64,000 nucleotides of DNA from Nitrospira sp. MA-1 (GTDB taxonomy: Bacteria > Nitrospirota > Nitrospiria > Nitrospirales > UBA8639). Numbering within the stretch: position 1 is the first letter of the stretch; each line of letters opens with the position of its first letter. The notes under the pieces were generated by a model. It saw only the letters and a list, made by a program, of their open reading frames with translations, had not been told where the DNA came from and did not search any database. The stretch covers positions 496,001-560,000 of the forward strand of contig JAQJDB010000006.1 in the NCBI GenBank assembly GCA_032139905.1. Reading direction: 5' to 3'. Below are positions 1 to 8,200 of the stretch, piece after piece. The position numbers and the translations under genes were made by a program.

Positions 1-1
1 C

Positions 2-1318
2 ATGGCACCAGCTTGGGAAAAAAGACCTGGAATAACAATATCGGCCATATTTGCGCTTGCCGTGGTGCTGGGTGCCATGTTTGCCGCATGCACAAACGGG
101 AGCGGGCAGGATGACATTCTGGAAATTAAGTTCTGGGCTATGGGTCGTGAAGGGGAAATTGTTCCGGAGGTTCTCAAAGAGTTTGAACGCGAGAATCCTG
201 GGGTTCGCGTCATTGTCCAGCAGATTCCCTGGACCTCGGCTCATGAAAAACTGTTGACGGCTTTTGCCGGAGACGCCCTGCCTGATGTCGCCCAGATGGG
301 CAATACCTGGATAGCGGAATTTGCTGCGCTTGATGCCGTTGCCGGGCTGGACGAGAGGGCAGGTGCTTCTTCCGTGATTAAGGAAGAGGATTATTTCCCG
401 GGGATTTGGGCGACGAACGTCGTTGGCGATACCTTGTACGGGGTGCCCTGGTATGTGGATACGCGGCTCCTCTTTTACCGGCAGGATATTCTTAAGGCTT
501 CTGGAATTGTTCGCCCCCCACGTGACTGGGCTGAATGGATGCAGGCCGCAACGGCCGTGAAGCAACATGTTGGGAAAGACAACTTTGCCTTTTACGTGCC
601 ACTGAATGAGTATGAGATGCAGGTGTCTCTTGCTCTTCAACAAAGGGTGCCGTTGCTGCGGGACGGAAATCGGTATGGCAATTTTTCCAGTCCTGAGCTG
701 GTGTCCGCTCTTGATTTTTATCTCGACTTTTTTCGAAAGGGGCTGGCACCACCTTCCAGTGAAACCGACATTGCCAATGTATGGGATGAGTTTGCACGCG
801 GCCACTTTACCTTCTATCTGACCGGGCCGTGGAATATTGGCGAATTCCGTCGCCGGTTGCCTGCCGATCTGCAGGATGATTGGATGACGGCCATCCTGCC
901 TGGGCCTTCGGGTCCGGGTGCCTCTACAGCGGGCGGTTCCAGCCTGGTGGTGTTTAAACATTCAGAGCATCAAGATGCAGCATTCCGGCTGATGGAATTT
1001 CTGTCCCGTCCCGAAATCCAGCAACAGTTTTATGAGATCAGCGGGAATCTGCCGCCGCGTCGGTCAAGCTGGCGCGGAGACCGGCTTGAATCAGATCCGT
1101 ACCTCGTGGCCTTCAGGGAACAGCTTGAGCGTGCGCTACCGGCACCGAAAATCCCGGAGTGGGAACGCATCGTGCAGGAATTGCGCATGGTGACGGAGCG
1201 TGCAGTCCATGAGCAATGGACGGCTGAAGAAGTGGCGCGTGAACTGGATAGCCGGATCGATCGCATTTTGGAGAAACGTCGCTGGATGCTGGCGCGGGAT
1301 GGGGGAGACGGGTCGTGA
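2..1318 (+). CDS. Sugar ABC transporter substrate-binding lipoprotein (family 1)
   Basis: This is a periplasmic extracellular solute-binding protein of the MalE/UgpB type, predicted to capture an oligosaccharide and deliver it to the two permeases encoded downstream. The N-terminus has a hydrophobic signal segment (about residues 11-29) and a lipobox-like MFAAC with the lipidated cysteine near residue 30. The mature protein has the family look: an early FWAMGREGE segment, PDVAQMGNTW near residue 95, GVPWYVDTR near 147 and a GGSSLVVF segment in the C-lobe. The ATG lies at the window edge, so the true start could be further upstream. At 438 residues it has normal family length. It is the first gene of the carbohydrate operon. 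The last ~145 bp of the gene occur again just before the permease gene at 2840. The sugar ligand cannot be read from the sequence; neighbouring glycosidases suggest a glucoside. Confidence 0.9.
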   Translation: MAPAWEKRPGITISAIFALAVVLGAMFAACTNGSGQDDILEIKFWAMGREGEIVPEVLKEFERENPGVRVIVQQIPWTSAHEKLLTAFAGDALPDVAQMGNTWIAEFAALDAVAGLDERAGASSVIKEEDYFPGIWATNVVGDTLYGVPWYVDTRLLFYRQDILKASGIVRPPRDWAEWMQAATAVKQHVGKDNFAFYVPLNEYEMQVSLALQQRVPLLRDGNRYGNFSSPELVSALDFYLDFFRKGLAPPSSETDIANVWDEFARGHFTFYLTGPWNIGEFRRRLPADLQDDWMTAILPGPSGPGASTAGGSSLVVFKHSEHQDAAFRLMEFLSRPEIQQQFYEISGNLPPRRSSWRGDRLESDPYLVAFREQLERALPAPKIPEWERIVQELRMVTERAVHEQWTAEEVARELDSRIDRILEKRRWMLARDGGDGS

Positions 1319-1329
1319 AATCGTCTGTG
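1171..1329 (+). repeat. Direct repeat, copy 1 (end of binding-protein gene)
   Basis: This 159-bp segment matches 2696-2854 without gaps at about 88% identity (about 19 mismatches by eye). It covers the last ~48 codons of the binding-protein gene, the stop codon, and the first codons of what was probably the original start of the downstream permease (GTGAAATCGTC is present in both copies). The two copies flank the whole repeat-filled insertion between binding protein and permease. Confidence 0.9.
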
Positions 1330-1420
1330 AGAAATCCCACTTGTTTTTTTTTATCGAAAAAGCGCTGGCTGGTGATCGCATCGTAATGATTTCCCTGCTC
1401 TCGTATTCACATGTTTTTCT

Positions 1421-1722
1421 GTGTTGCCGGGTTTCGCCCCTGTTAGGCGAGCCACTTTTGTTTCGGCAAAAGTAGCCAAAACCATGGACGCCCCGTCTGG
1501 CCTCATAAGAGGGGATGGACGCAATTCGGAGGGCGGCCCAACTCGCCTGGCTCAAACAAGGTCCGCCATGAGAGCGTCCCTCCCTTGGGCCAGCCGGCAG
1601 GCGTCAGGAAGCGGCGAGGGGGCAGGCGGATAAAGAGGCCTTTGGGAATTCATTGGAATCACAATTGGAAAAATGCGTTGTGATGAGACCGCATTGCACT
1701 GGTGGCTGGAAATTTCGTTGCC
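1421..1722 (+). repeat. Structured dispersed repeat, copy A with tail
   Basis: This is the first of four long copies of a structured element. It begins with a TTGCCGGGTTTCGCCCC motif. A hairpin follows with stem arms at 1451-1460 and 1467-1476 around a TTTCGG loop. Next comes a long nested hairpin whose outer arms are GACGCC...CTGGCC and GGCCAG...GGCGTC, closing on a terminal loop with AACTCGC...CTCAAACAA. A tail of about 80 bp (GGAATTCATTGGAATCAC) follows and is shared with copies C and D. Both strands give short open frames ending in conserved-looking peptides, but these follow from the DNA repeat and I do not call them genes. Confidence 0.85.
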
Positions 1723-1732
1723 ACCTGGTTTT

Positions 1733-1945
1733 CTATGTTGCCGGGTTTCGCCCCGGGTGGCGAGGTCCTTTTGTTTCGGCAAAAGGACCCAAAACCAGGT
1801 TGGCCGTGGTGTGGCCCTTCGGGTTCCCTGCGCGGTTCGCCGACTCCGGCGTCGCGCAAACTCGCTACGCTCAAACAATGCGCGACTTTTCTCCGGTGTC
1901 GGCTGCACTGCTCGGCCACACCACAAGGCCAGGAGCGACTGCCTA
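1733..1945 (+). repeat. Structured dispersed repeat, copy B (divergent stems)
   Basis: Copy B keeps the loop sequences of the family but has different stem sequences that remain complementary. The TTTCGG hairpin is GGTCCTTTTG (1764-1773) with CAAAAGGACC (1780-1789). The outer arms are TGGCCGTGGTGTGGCC (1801-1816) with GGCCACACCACAAGGCCA (1914-1931). The inner stem is GTCGCGCA (1851-1858) with TGCGCGAC (1879-1886). The paired changes relative to copies A, C and D indicate that the fold, not the sequence, is conserved. Confidence 0.85.
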
Positions 1946-1974
1946 AACTATGTACCCCTTAATTAAAGTGTCCC

Positions 1975-2080
1975 AGCTCGCGGAACCTGCCCTGAGTTTT
2001 CGAAGGGCTCAAACAAAGTCCGCCCATTCATAAGAGCGTCCGACCCAAGGACCGGACGGCAGGCGTCACGAGTAAAAACC
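1975..2080 (+). repeat. Partial copy of the structured repeat (3' half)
   Basis: This segment resembles the 3' half of copy D: GGCTCAAACAAAGTCCGCC, then AAGAGCGTCCGACCC, then GGACCGGACGGCAGGCGTCA. The 5' arms of the long hairpin are missing, so it is a truncated copy. Bases 2081-2213 after it hold nothing I recognise. Confidence 0.7.
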
Positions 2081-2213
2081 ATCAGTCATTCTTTCGCGTC
2101 AACTTGGTTATTCTGGATTCTACCGTGTTGTTCATCTGGCCAATCGGTTTTTCGTGTGATATGGTTTTAACCGGCCAATTTGAGATTTGAGTGGAACACC
2201 TCTAAAGAATTTT

Positions 2214-2423
2214 ATGAGCACGGAATCTGAAAATGATAAGATGAGAAAGGAATATGATTTTTCACTGGGTGTGAGGGGGAAATATGCAAAAGCCTACCAT
2301 CAAGGATCGAACGTGGTTGTTTTAGCCCCTGATGTAGCCGAACGATTTCCCAATTCCGAATCGGTGAACCAGGCGCTTCGTAGCCTTGCAAATCTCATGG
2401 ACGGCAAACATCAGCCTCAGTAA
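2214..2423 (+). CDS. Small antitoxin-like hypothetical protein
   Basis: This 69-residue acidic protein starts at the ATG at 2214; an in-frame TTG at 2187 is less likely. It carries an RKEYDFS-x-GVRGKYAK segment followed by NVVVLAPDVAERFPNSESVNQALRSL. From memory this is the pattern of a widespread family of small proteins often found next to toxin genes or alone in accessory DNA. I regard it as an orphan antitoxin-like protein. No toxin gene lies beside it. It sits inside the repeat-filled block that separates the binding-protein and permease genes, so it probably arrived with that block. The function is inferred only by family resemblance. Confidence 0.6.
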   Translation: MSTESENDKMRKEYDFSLGVRGKYAKAYHQGSNVVVLAPDVAERFPNSESVNQALRSLANLMDGKHQPQ

Positions 2424-2644
2424 ATCAACGGTCCGTACGTGCGACCCCCCATAGGGTCAACCATATTGATCAGAAACCTACGTCGTCCCTGTCCGGCCCC
2501 CCCCGCCTGGACTTTTGCCCATACCCAGCTCACGACGCTATAGCTCTCCACTCCAAAGTGCATCGCTGTTTCCTGAAACCTTAAATCATACAGTCACTTG
2601 ATCAGATACATCACCACCTTGCGGACATTGTGATACGTGATGAA
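2417..2644 (-). pseudogene. Relic of a REP-associated (Y1-type) transposase C-terminus
   Basis: Read on the minus strand, this stretch gives NVRKVVMYLIK, an in-frame stop (TCA at 2594-2596 on the plus strand), then LRFQETAMHFGVESYSVVSW and WAKVQ before a final stop at 2417-2419. The pattern (RxVxxYL, a turn, then a helix-turn-helix ending in xFGVxSYSxVS) resembles the DnaA-like C-terminal helix-turn-helix of REP-associated tyrosine transposases. The catalytic N-terminal part is absent, the frame is interrupted, and the sequence gives way to the duplicated binding-protein tail. I therefore call it a decayed fragment. The family assignment is from memory of the motif and needs a profile search. 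Confidence 0.45.
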
Positions 2645-2695
2645 GGTTTGCGTGATTCCCAAGACCCGACATGATTTTAGAAAGGGGGAACATCC

Positions 2696-2843
2696 CGTGC
2701 AAGAATTGCGCGTTGTGACCGAGCGGTCAGTCCATGAGCAATGGACGGCTGCCGAAGCGGCGCGTGAACTGGATAGCCGGATTGGTCGCATTCTGGAGAA
2801 ACGTCGCTGGATGCTGGCGCGTGAAGAGGGAGCCCCGTCGTGA
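2696..2843 (+). pseudogene. Truncated C-terminal remnant of a sugar-binding protein gene
   Basis: This encodes a second copy of the last ~48 residues of the substrate-binding protein (HEQWTAAEAARELDSR, then ILEKRRWMLAREEG) and ends in TGA at 2841-2843. There is no signal peptide and no N-lobe, so it cannot bind a substrate. Its stop overlaps the GTG start of the permease at 2840, which is the tight junction expected in the ancestral operon. Differences from the intact copy are partly synonymous and partly conservative. The whole direct repeat extends to 2854, into the permease gene. Confidence 0.8.
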
Positions 2844-3721
2844 AATCGTCCGTGGCAGGCTGGCTGTTTGCCGGGCCGGCGCTGGCGATCATTGCCGTCT
2901 TTTTCTTTCTGCCGGTGCTGGCGGCCTTGGCTCTCAGTCTGACGGATTTTGATATTTATGCCCTGGCCGACCTTTCCAACCTGCGATTCGTGGGATTCCA
3001 AAACTATATTGAGCTGTTGCAACGACCGTTGTTCTGGCAGGCACTGGGTAATACGCTGTATTTTGTGCTGGTCGGTGCCCCCCTCTCGGTGTTCGTGTCA
3101 CTGGCGGGAGCACTGCTGCTGAACGGGCAGATGGTGCGGTTTAAGGGATTTTTCAGGACGGCACTATTTGCGCCGGTGGTGACGACGATTGTGGCCGTGG
3201 CGGTGATTTGGCGTTATCTTCTGCATACCCGTTATGGCTTGATTAATTATTCCCTCGATTGGTTGGGCCTTCCTGTTGTGGACTGGCTGGGTGATCCGCA
3301 TTTTTCCATGCCGTCCATCATTCTTTTCGCGGTCTGGAAAAACTTTGGTTACAATATGATTATTCTCCTGGCGGGTCTCCAGGCGATACCCGGCGATTTG
3401 TATGAGGCTGCACGGATTGACGGGGCCAATGCCCTTCAGCGTTTTTTCCATGTCACATTGCCTTCCCTTATTCCCTCACTGTTTCTCGTCGGGGTGCTGA
3501 CCATGGCCGGATACTTCCAATTGTTTGCCGAACCCTATGTGATGACACAGGGCGGACCCGTCCAGAGTACGCTCAGCATTATTTATCTGATGTATGAAGA
3601 AGGTTTTAAATGGTGGAGCCTGGGGTCGGCATCTGCCGTGGCGTTTATTCTCTTTGTTTTTATGATTGTGGCGGCAATCGGCCAGCTTATGGTGATGCGT
3701 CGGTATGGGAGTGGAGTGTAG
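2840..3721 (+). CDS. Sugar ABC transporter permease 1 (MalF/UgpA type)
   Basis: This is an inner-membrane permease subunit of a carbohydrate ABC importer, 293 residues, with about six membrane segments starting at residues 5-30. The cytoplasmic EAA loop that contacts the ATPase is visible around residues 190-210 (EAARIDGANALQRFFHVTLP). The start is GTG at 2840, overlapping the stop of the binding-protein remnant by four bases. The same GTGAAATCGTC start context is found after the intact binding-protein gene at 1315, which supports this start. It works with the permease at 4407 and the ATPase at 10044. It is separated from each neighbouring transporter gene by a repeat block, unlike the tight junctions elsewhere in the operon. 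Confidence 0.93.
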   Translation: MKSSVAGWLFAGPALAIIAVFFFLPVLAALALSLTDFDIYALADLSNLRFVGFQNYIELLQRPLFWQALGNTLYFVLVGAPLSVFVSLAGALLLNGQMVRFKGFFRTALFAPVVTTIVAVAVIWRYLLHTRYGLINYSLDWLGLPVVDWLGDPHFSMPSIILFAVWKNFGYNMIILLAGLQAIPGDLYEAARIDGANALQRFFHVTLPSLIPSLFLVGVLTMAGYFQLFAEPYVMTQGGPVQSTLSIIYLMYEEGFKWWSLGSASAVAFILFVFMIVAAIGQLMVMRRYGSGV

Positions 3722-4022
3722 GTTTGTTGCCGGGTTTCGCCCGGCAGCCGAGCCACTTTTGTTTCGGCAAAAGTAGCCAAAACCATGGACGCCCCGTCTG
3801 GCTTCAAAAGAGGGGCGGGACGCAAATTTCTGGATGGCGGCCCAACTCGCCTGGCTCAAACAAGGTCCGCCATTAGAGCGTCCCTCCCTTGGGCCAGCCG
3901 GAAGGCGTCATTGCAGGGGCGAGGAGGGCATACGGATAAAGATGGCTTTGAAAATTCATTGGAATCACTATAGGAAAATCCTGTTGGGATGAGAGCGCAT
4001 CGCACTGGTGGCTGCTACTCTC
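3722..4022 (+). repeat. Structured dispersed repeat, copy C with tail
   Basis: Copy C starts one base after the permease stop codon. The first hairpin is GCCGGG (3729-3734) with CCCGGC (3740-3745). The TTTCGG-loop hairpin has arms at 3752-3761 and 3768-3777. A long hairpin with a GGACGCCCCGTCTGGC left arm follows, then the GAAAATTCATTGGAATCACTAT tail region. It is closest to copy A. Confidence 0.85.
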
Positions 4023-4035
4023 GTGTCAACGTGAT

Positions 4036-4315
4036 GTTCTGTGTTGCCGGGTTTCGCCCCGGCGGTCGAGCCACTTTTGTTTCGGCAAAAGTGGCCAAAA
4101 CCATTGACGCCCCGTCCGGGAACATTAAGATGGGTCGGGCGCAAGATTGAGGAGGGCGGCCTAACTCGCTACGCTCAAACAAAGTCCGCCAGGTGATAAG
4201 AGCGTCCGACCCAAGGACCGGACGGCAGGCGTCACGCAGCGCCGCGAGGAATCCAGATAGGGATGACTTTGGAAATTCATTGGAATCACTATCGTAAGAT
4301 CTTGTTGTGAGGAGA
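4036..4315 (+). repeat. Structured dispersed repeat, copy D with tail
   Basis: In copy D the TTTCGG-loop hairpin is fully paired (GCCACTTTTG 4070-4079, CAAAAGTGGC 4086-4095). The outer arms are at 4105-4119 and 4218-4234. A middle stem pairs TGGGTCGGGCGC (4131-4142) with GCGTCCGACCCA (4202-4213), and the inner stem pairs GGCGGCCT with AGTCCGCC. The tail shares AAATTCATTGGAATCACTAT with copies A and C. Confidence 0.85.
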
Positions 4316-4317
4316 AC

Positions 4318-4365
4318 GTGCTCCTTGGTCCGGACGGCAGGCGTCGGAGCAAGCGAGTCAAGACT
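4318..4365 (+). repeat. Short fragment of the structured repeat
   Basis: CTCCTTGGTCCGGACGGCAG followed by GCGTCGGAGC matches the right outer arm of copy D (GGACCGGACGGCAGGCGTCA). It is a truncated leftover just before the second permease gene. Confidence 0.55.
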
Positions 4366-4406
4366 TTCAGGGATGCACATGAAGTGCGGGGAGCTATAAA
4401 TTCGGT

Positions 4407-5243
4407 ATGATTGGTAAGCCTATGAGACAACTATGGAGAGGATCCGGCGTGAATATCGGCCTGTCGTTTCTTTCCATGTTTGCCCTGTTCCCGTTGCTGT
4501 GGATGCTGAGTGTGTCCTTTATGGCTCCGGGAGAAGCCAGCAATTTCCCGCCGCCGCTGTTGCCGGAGCATCCGACGGTCGCCAATTATATTAAGCTTTT
4601 TGAATATTCCAGCATGGGAAGAAACTTCTTGAATTCCCTGTTTGTCGCGACGGCGGCTACCCTGTTGTCACTCACGTTTAATGTGGCTGCCGGATATGCG
4701 TTTGCCAAACTGGAGTTCAAAGGTCGGCACCTGTTGTTCCGCGGACTGTTGAGTGCCCTGGTTATTCCGGCCCAGGTGTCCATGATTCCGCTTTTTTTGA
4801 TGTTGAAAGGGATGGGGTTGGTGAATAGCTGGATCGGTGTGCTGATCCCCTTTGTGGCCAGCATATTTGGTATATTCCTGGTACGGCAGTATGCTTTGTC
4901 CATTCCGACGGAACTGATCGAGTCGGCCAGGATTGAAGGGGCCAGTGAACTACGCATTTTCCGGTCGGTCGTGGTGCCGTTGCTGACACCCATTCTGATC
5001 ACACTGGGGCTGTTTACCTTTATGGCTGCATGGAATGATTTTTTATGGCCGCTGATCGTGCTGACCGACAGGGATAAATATACTCTGCCGATTGCGCTGG
5101 CCTCTTTGTCGCGTGAGCATGTGCAGGATGTCGAACTGATGATGGCCGGGGCCGTGATCACTGTGACACCGGTTTTGATTCTTTTTCTGATGCTTCAGCG
5201 TTTTTATATGAGCGGAAATCTTGCGGGAAGTGTCAAAGGATGA
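4407..5243 (+). CDS. Sugar ABC transporter permease 2 (MalG type)
   Basis: This is the second inner-membrane permease of the importer, 278 residues with six predicted membrane segments. The EAA loop is present around residues 171-190 (ESARIEGASELRIFRSVVVP). The ATG at 4407 is preceded by GGGGAG at 4388-4393 at rather long spacing; an internal ATG at 4422 (MRQLWRGSG) is an alternative start. The stop overlaps the start of the next gene by four bases (ATGA at 5240-5243), so the two are probably translationally coupled. It is the partner of the permease at 2840, from which repeat copies C and D separate it. Confidence 0.92.
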   Translation: MIGKPMRQLWRGSGVNIGLSFLSMFALFPLLWMLSVSFMAPGEASNFPPPLLPEHPTVANYIKLFEYSSMGRNFLNSLFVATAATLLSLTFNVAAGYAFAKLEFKGRHLLFRGLLSALVIPAQVSMIPLFLMLKGMGLVNSWIGVLIPFVASIFGIFLVRQYALSIPTELIESARIEGASELRIFRSVVVPLLTPILITLGLFTFMAAWNDFLWPLIVLTDRDKYTLPIALASLSREHVQDVELMMAGAVITVTPVLILFLMLQRFYMSGNLAGSVKG

Positions 5244-8200
5244 GAGGTTCATGGCGGACATCATGCTGCCTGTTTGTCGGCATGGTCTGGTTGTTATTGC
5301 CGGTGTGCGCATTTGGGGAGAATCCTGCCGCCAATGATTTTCGGTTGCTTGATGGTTTTGAGAATGTCGGGGAATGGAAGACCATCGCGACGGAATACAG
5401 CGAGGCCTCGCTCAGGATGGCAGAAGGCGTGAAGGGCAGTGCGCTTCAACTGTCTTATGAACTTCGAACTGCCGGGGCCGCCAATGCACATCGGGCCATT
5501 CAGCTTGATCTGTCGAACAATTTCGAGATCGCATTTACACTCAGGGGGCATGCGCCACAATCTACTTTTGAGATTCGGCTGGTTGATGTCAGTGGCGCGA
5601 ATGTCTGGTGGAAGCAGTTTCATGATTACGAATTTCCTGATGACTGGACAACCGTTCGTATCCGGCGAAGCGATATCCATTTTGCCTGGGGTCCGATCAA
5701 GGACCAGAATCTGAACACCATCGCCAAATTTGAATTTGTGATTCTTGGCGAAACCGGTGACGAGGGTACGGTCGAGTTCGATGCCCTCCAGATTCGTCCG
5801 CTTCCTGAGCCGCCCGCCGTGATTCCGCCGGTCGTGGCCATGGCCGGCGACATCCCTGTCCCTGCCGTCCTTGACGGTAATCCGGAAACAACCTGGACGG
5901 CCGAAATACCCACGGACCTGATCTTTGATCTGGGCTATTTGCGCGATTTTGGCGGACTGACCTTGCGATGGGCCGAGGGCCAGGTTCCGGAGGCGATGGA
6001 CCTGGCCCTTTCCGAAGATGGAACAGACTGGACCATGCCGGACTGGGAACGGGGAACCGGGCCTTCCTCGCCAGGAATTATCGGGTATGTGCGGACGGCA
6101 GAGGCGTTCGGGCGTTATGTTCGTCTTTCACTTACCCCGGCATCGGAAGGCCGGATTGGCTTGCGGGAAGCTCGGATTGAACCACCGGAATTCGGGCAGA
6201 ATGACAATCAATTTCTTCTGTCCTTAGCCAGGGAAGCCAAAAAGGGATCGTATCCGCGCAGTTTCTTTGGGGAGCAGATTTACTGGACCGTCGTTGGCCC
6301 TCCACAGGGTGGCCGGTCGGCCATGCTGTCTGAAGATGGCGCCATGGAACCGGGCCCCGGCGCATTCTCAATTGAGCCGTTTCTTCTTGAGAATGGGTCG
6401 GTGCTGAGCTGGGCCGATGGCGAACATCATCACAGCCTGCTGGATGAGTATCTGCCCTTGCCGCGCGTGCGCCGGACTCATGAGGACCTCTCATTGGAGA
6501 TCAGTGCACATCGTCCGCCTGTTCCTGCTGGACGGGAAGGGGGAACGGATGGCCATGCCCGGGATGTGGTGACCAGATATCGTGTGGTCAATACCGGCGC
6601 GATCCCTCGAACGTTCACCCTGGCTCTTGCCATCCGCCCCATGCAGGTCGATCCGCCTACGCAGATTCTGAACCTTGTGGGTGGTGTCAGCAACATTGAT
6701 CGAATCGGCTGGGATGGTGCCGCGTTTCAGGTGAATGGTGACTGGTCCGTATATCCTGATCTGAAGCCGGACTATGTTTCGCTCGCGGAATTTGAACGGG
6801 CCGGGTTTCCGCATGTGCAGGATGTCGGAGCAAGCACGGTTTCGCAAAGCCTTGTGGCGCCGGGAGGCTTCGGTTCCGGGGTCATGTATTTTCATGGTGA
6901 TCTGAAGCCGGGTGAGATTTACGAAGTTTCTGTCGTTACGGTGCTCGGTTCCGATAGGAGGCGTGCGCCCGACCTGAACCGCAGGGCCATTGATGCCGGA
7001 GAAAAGGCCGCAGCCGAGGAATGGCGGGACATGCTCAATCAGGTGACCATTTCGGGCCCGCCTGAATCCATGCCGATGCTCAATAGTCTGAAAACCGCGT
7101 TGGCTCATATGTTGATCACGCGCGACGGGCCGGCACTGCGTCCGGGTCCACGCACCTATGCCCGTTCGTGGATACGTGATGGTGCGATGATGAGTGAAAG
7201 TTTCCTGCGTCTCGGGCACAATGACCCTGCGGTTGAGTATGCCCGCTGGTACGCACCCCACCAGTTCGCCAGTGGCAAAGTTCCCTGCTGTGTGGACAAG
7301 CGTGGCGCGGATCCGGTTGTGGAGAATGACAGCCATGGAGAACTGATTTTTCTGATTGTGGATATTTACCGGTACACCGGGGATCGTGCCTTTGCCGAGA
7401 TGATGTGGCCTCATGTGGATAAGGCGGCGGCGGCCCTCGATACCTTGAGGCTGTCGGAACGCACGGAGCATAACCGTCAAGATGATCGCAAGGCATTCTA
7501 TGGTCTGTTACCGGCATCGGTGAGCCATGAAGGTTATTTGGACCGTCCGGCCTATTCATTCTGGGATAATTTCTGGGGTCTGAAAGGATTGAATGATGCG
7601 GCGTTTCTGGCTGAGGAACTGGGTCACGCTGACCGGGCAGTCGACATCAGGGCCGATGCCGCTGAATTTGCGGCAGATATCAGCGCGTCTGTCAGTTTGG
7701 TGGGCAAAGAACTTGGGCATGTGCCGGGGGCCGCAGACCGAAAAGATTTTGACCCGACATCCACCACGATCGCGCTTTCACCGACCGGGGCGGCGGCAGC
7801 CCTGCCACGAGAATTGCTGATAGCCACGTTTGAAAAAGCCTGGTCCGAGTTTGTATCCCGGCGCGATGACCAAAAAGCGTGGGAGGTCTATACACCATAT
7901 GAATTTCGGCAGGTCAGCGCGTTTGTGCGCTTGGGAGAGGTGGAACGTGCCCATGCCCTGCTTGATTTTTATATGCATGACCGTCGCCCGACCGCGTGGA
8001 ACCAATGGAGCGAGGTGATCGGCCGGCAGGAACGGGTACCGCGTTTCATTGGTGATATGCCCCATACCTGGGTGGGATCGGATTTTATCCGGGCGGTGCT
8101 TGATCTGTTTGTCTATGCCGATCCAGAAACCGGCTCTCTGGTCATCGGTGCCGGTCTGCCGCGTCATTGGTTACAAGGTAAAGGGATTCGGGTGCGTGGA

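Noticed and set aside
1136-1962. Several overlapping open frames on both strands with CRNK- and FAETK-containing peptides
   Set aside because: They lie on the structured repeat copies, differ in frame between copies and lack ribosome-binding sites. Base changes are explained by stem pairing, not by codon conservation.
3476-4430. Minus-strand and plus-strand open frames over repeat copies C and D
   Set aside because: Same reason as for copies A and B: they run through repeat DNA and into the permease gene on the wrong strand.
6491-7480. Long minus-strand open frame (329 codons) inside the exported glycosidase-like gene
   Set aside because: Antisense shadow in a high-GC coding region. The sense protein has a signal peptide and conserved motifs shared with its paralogue.
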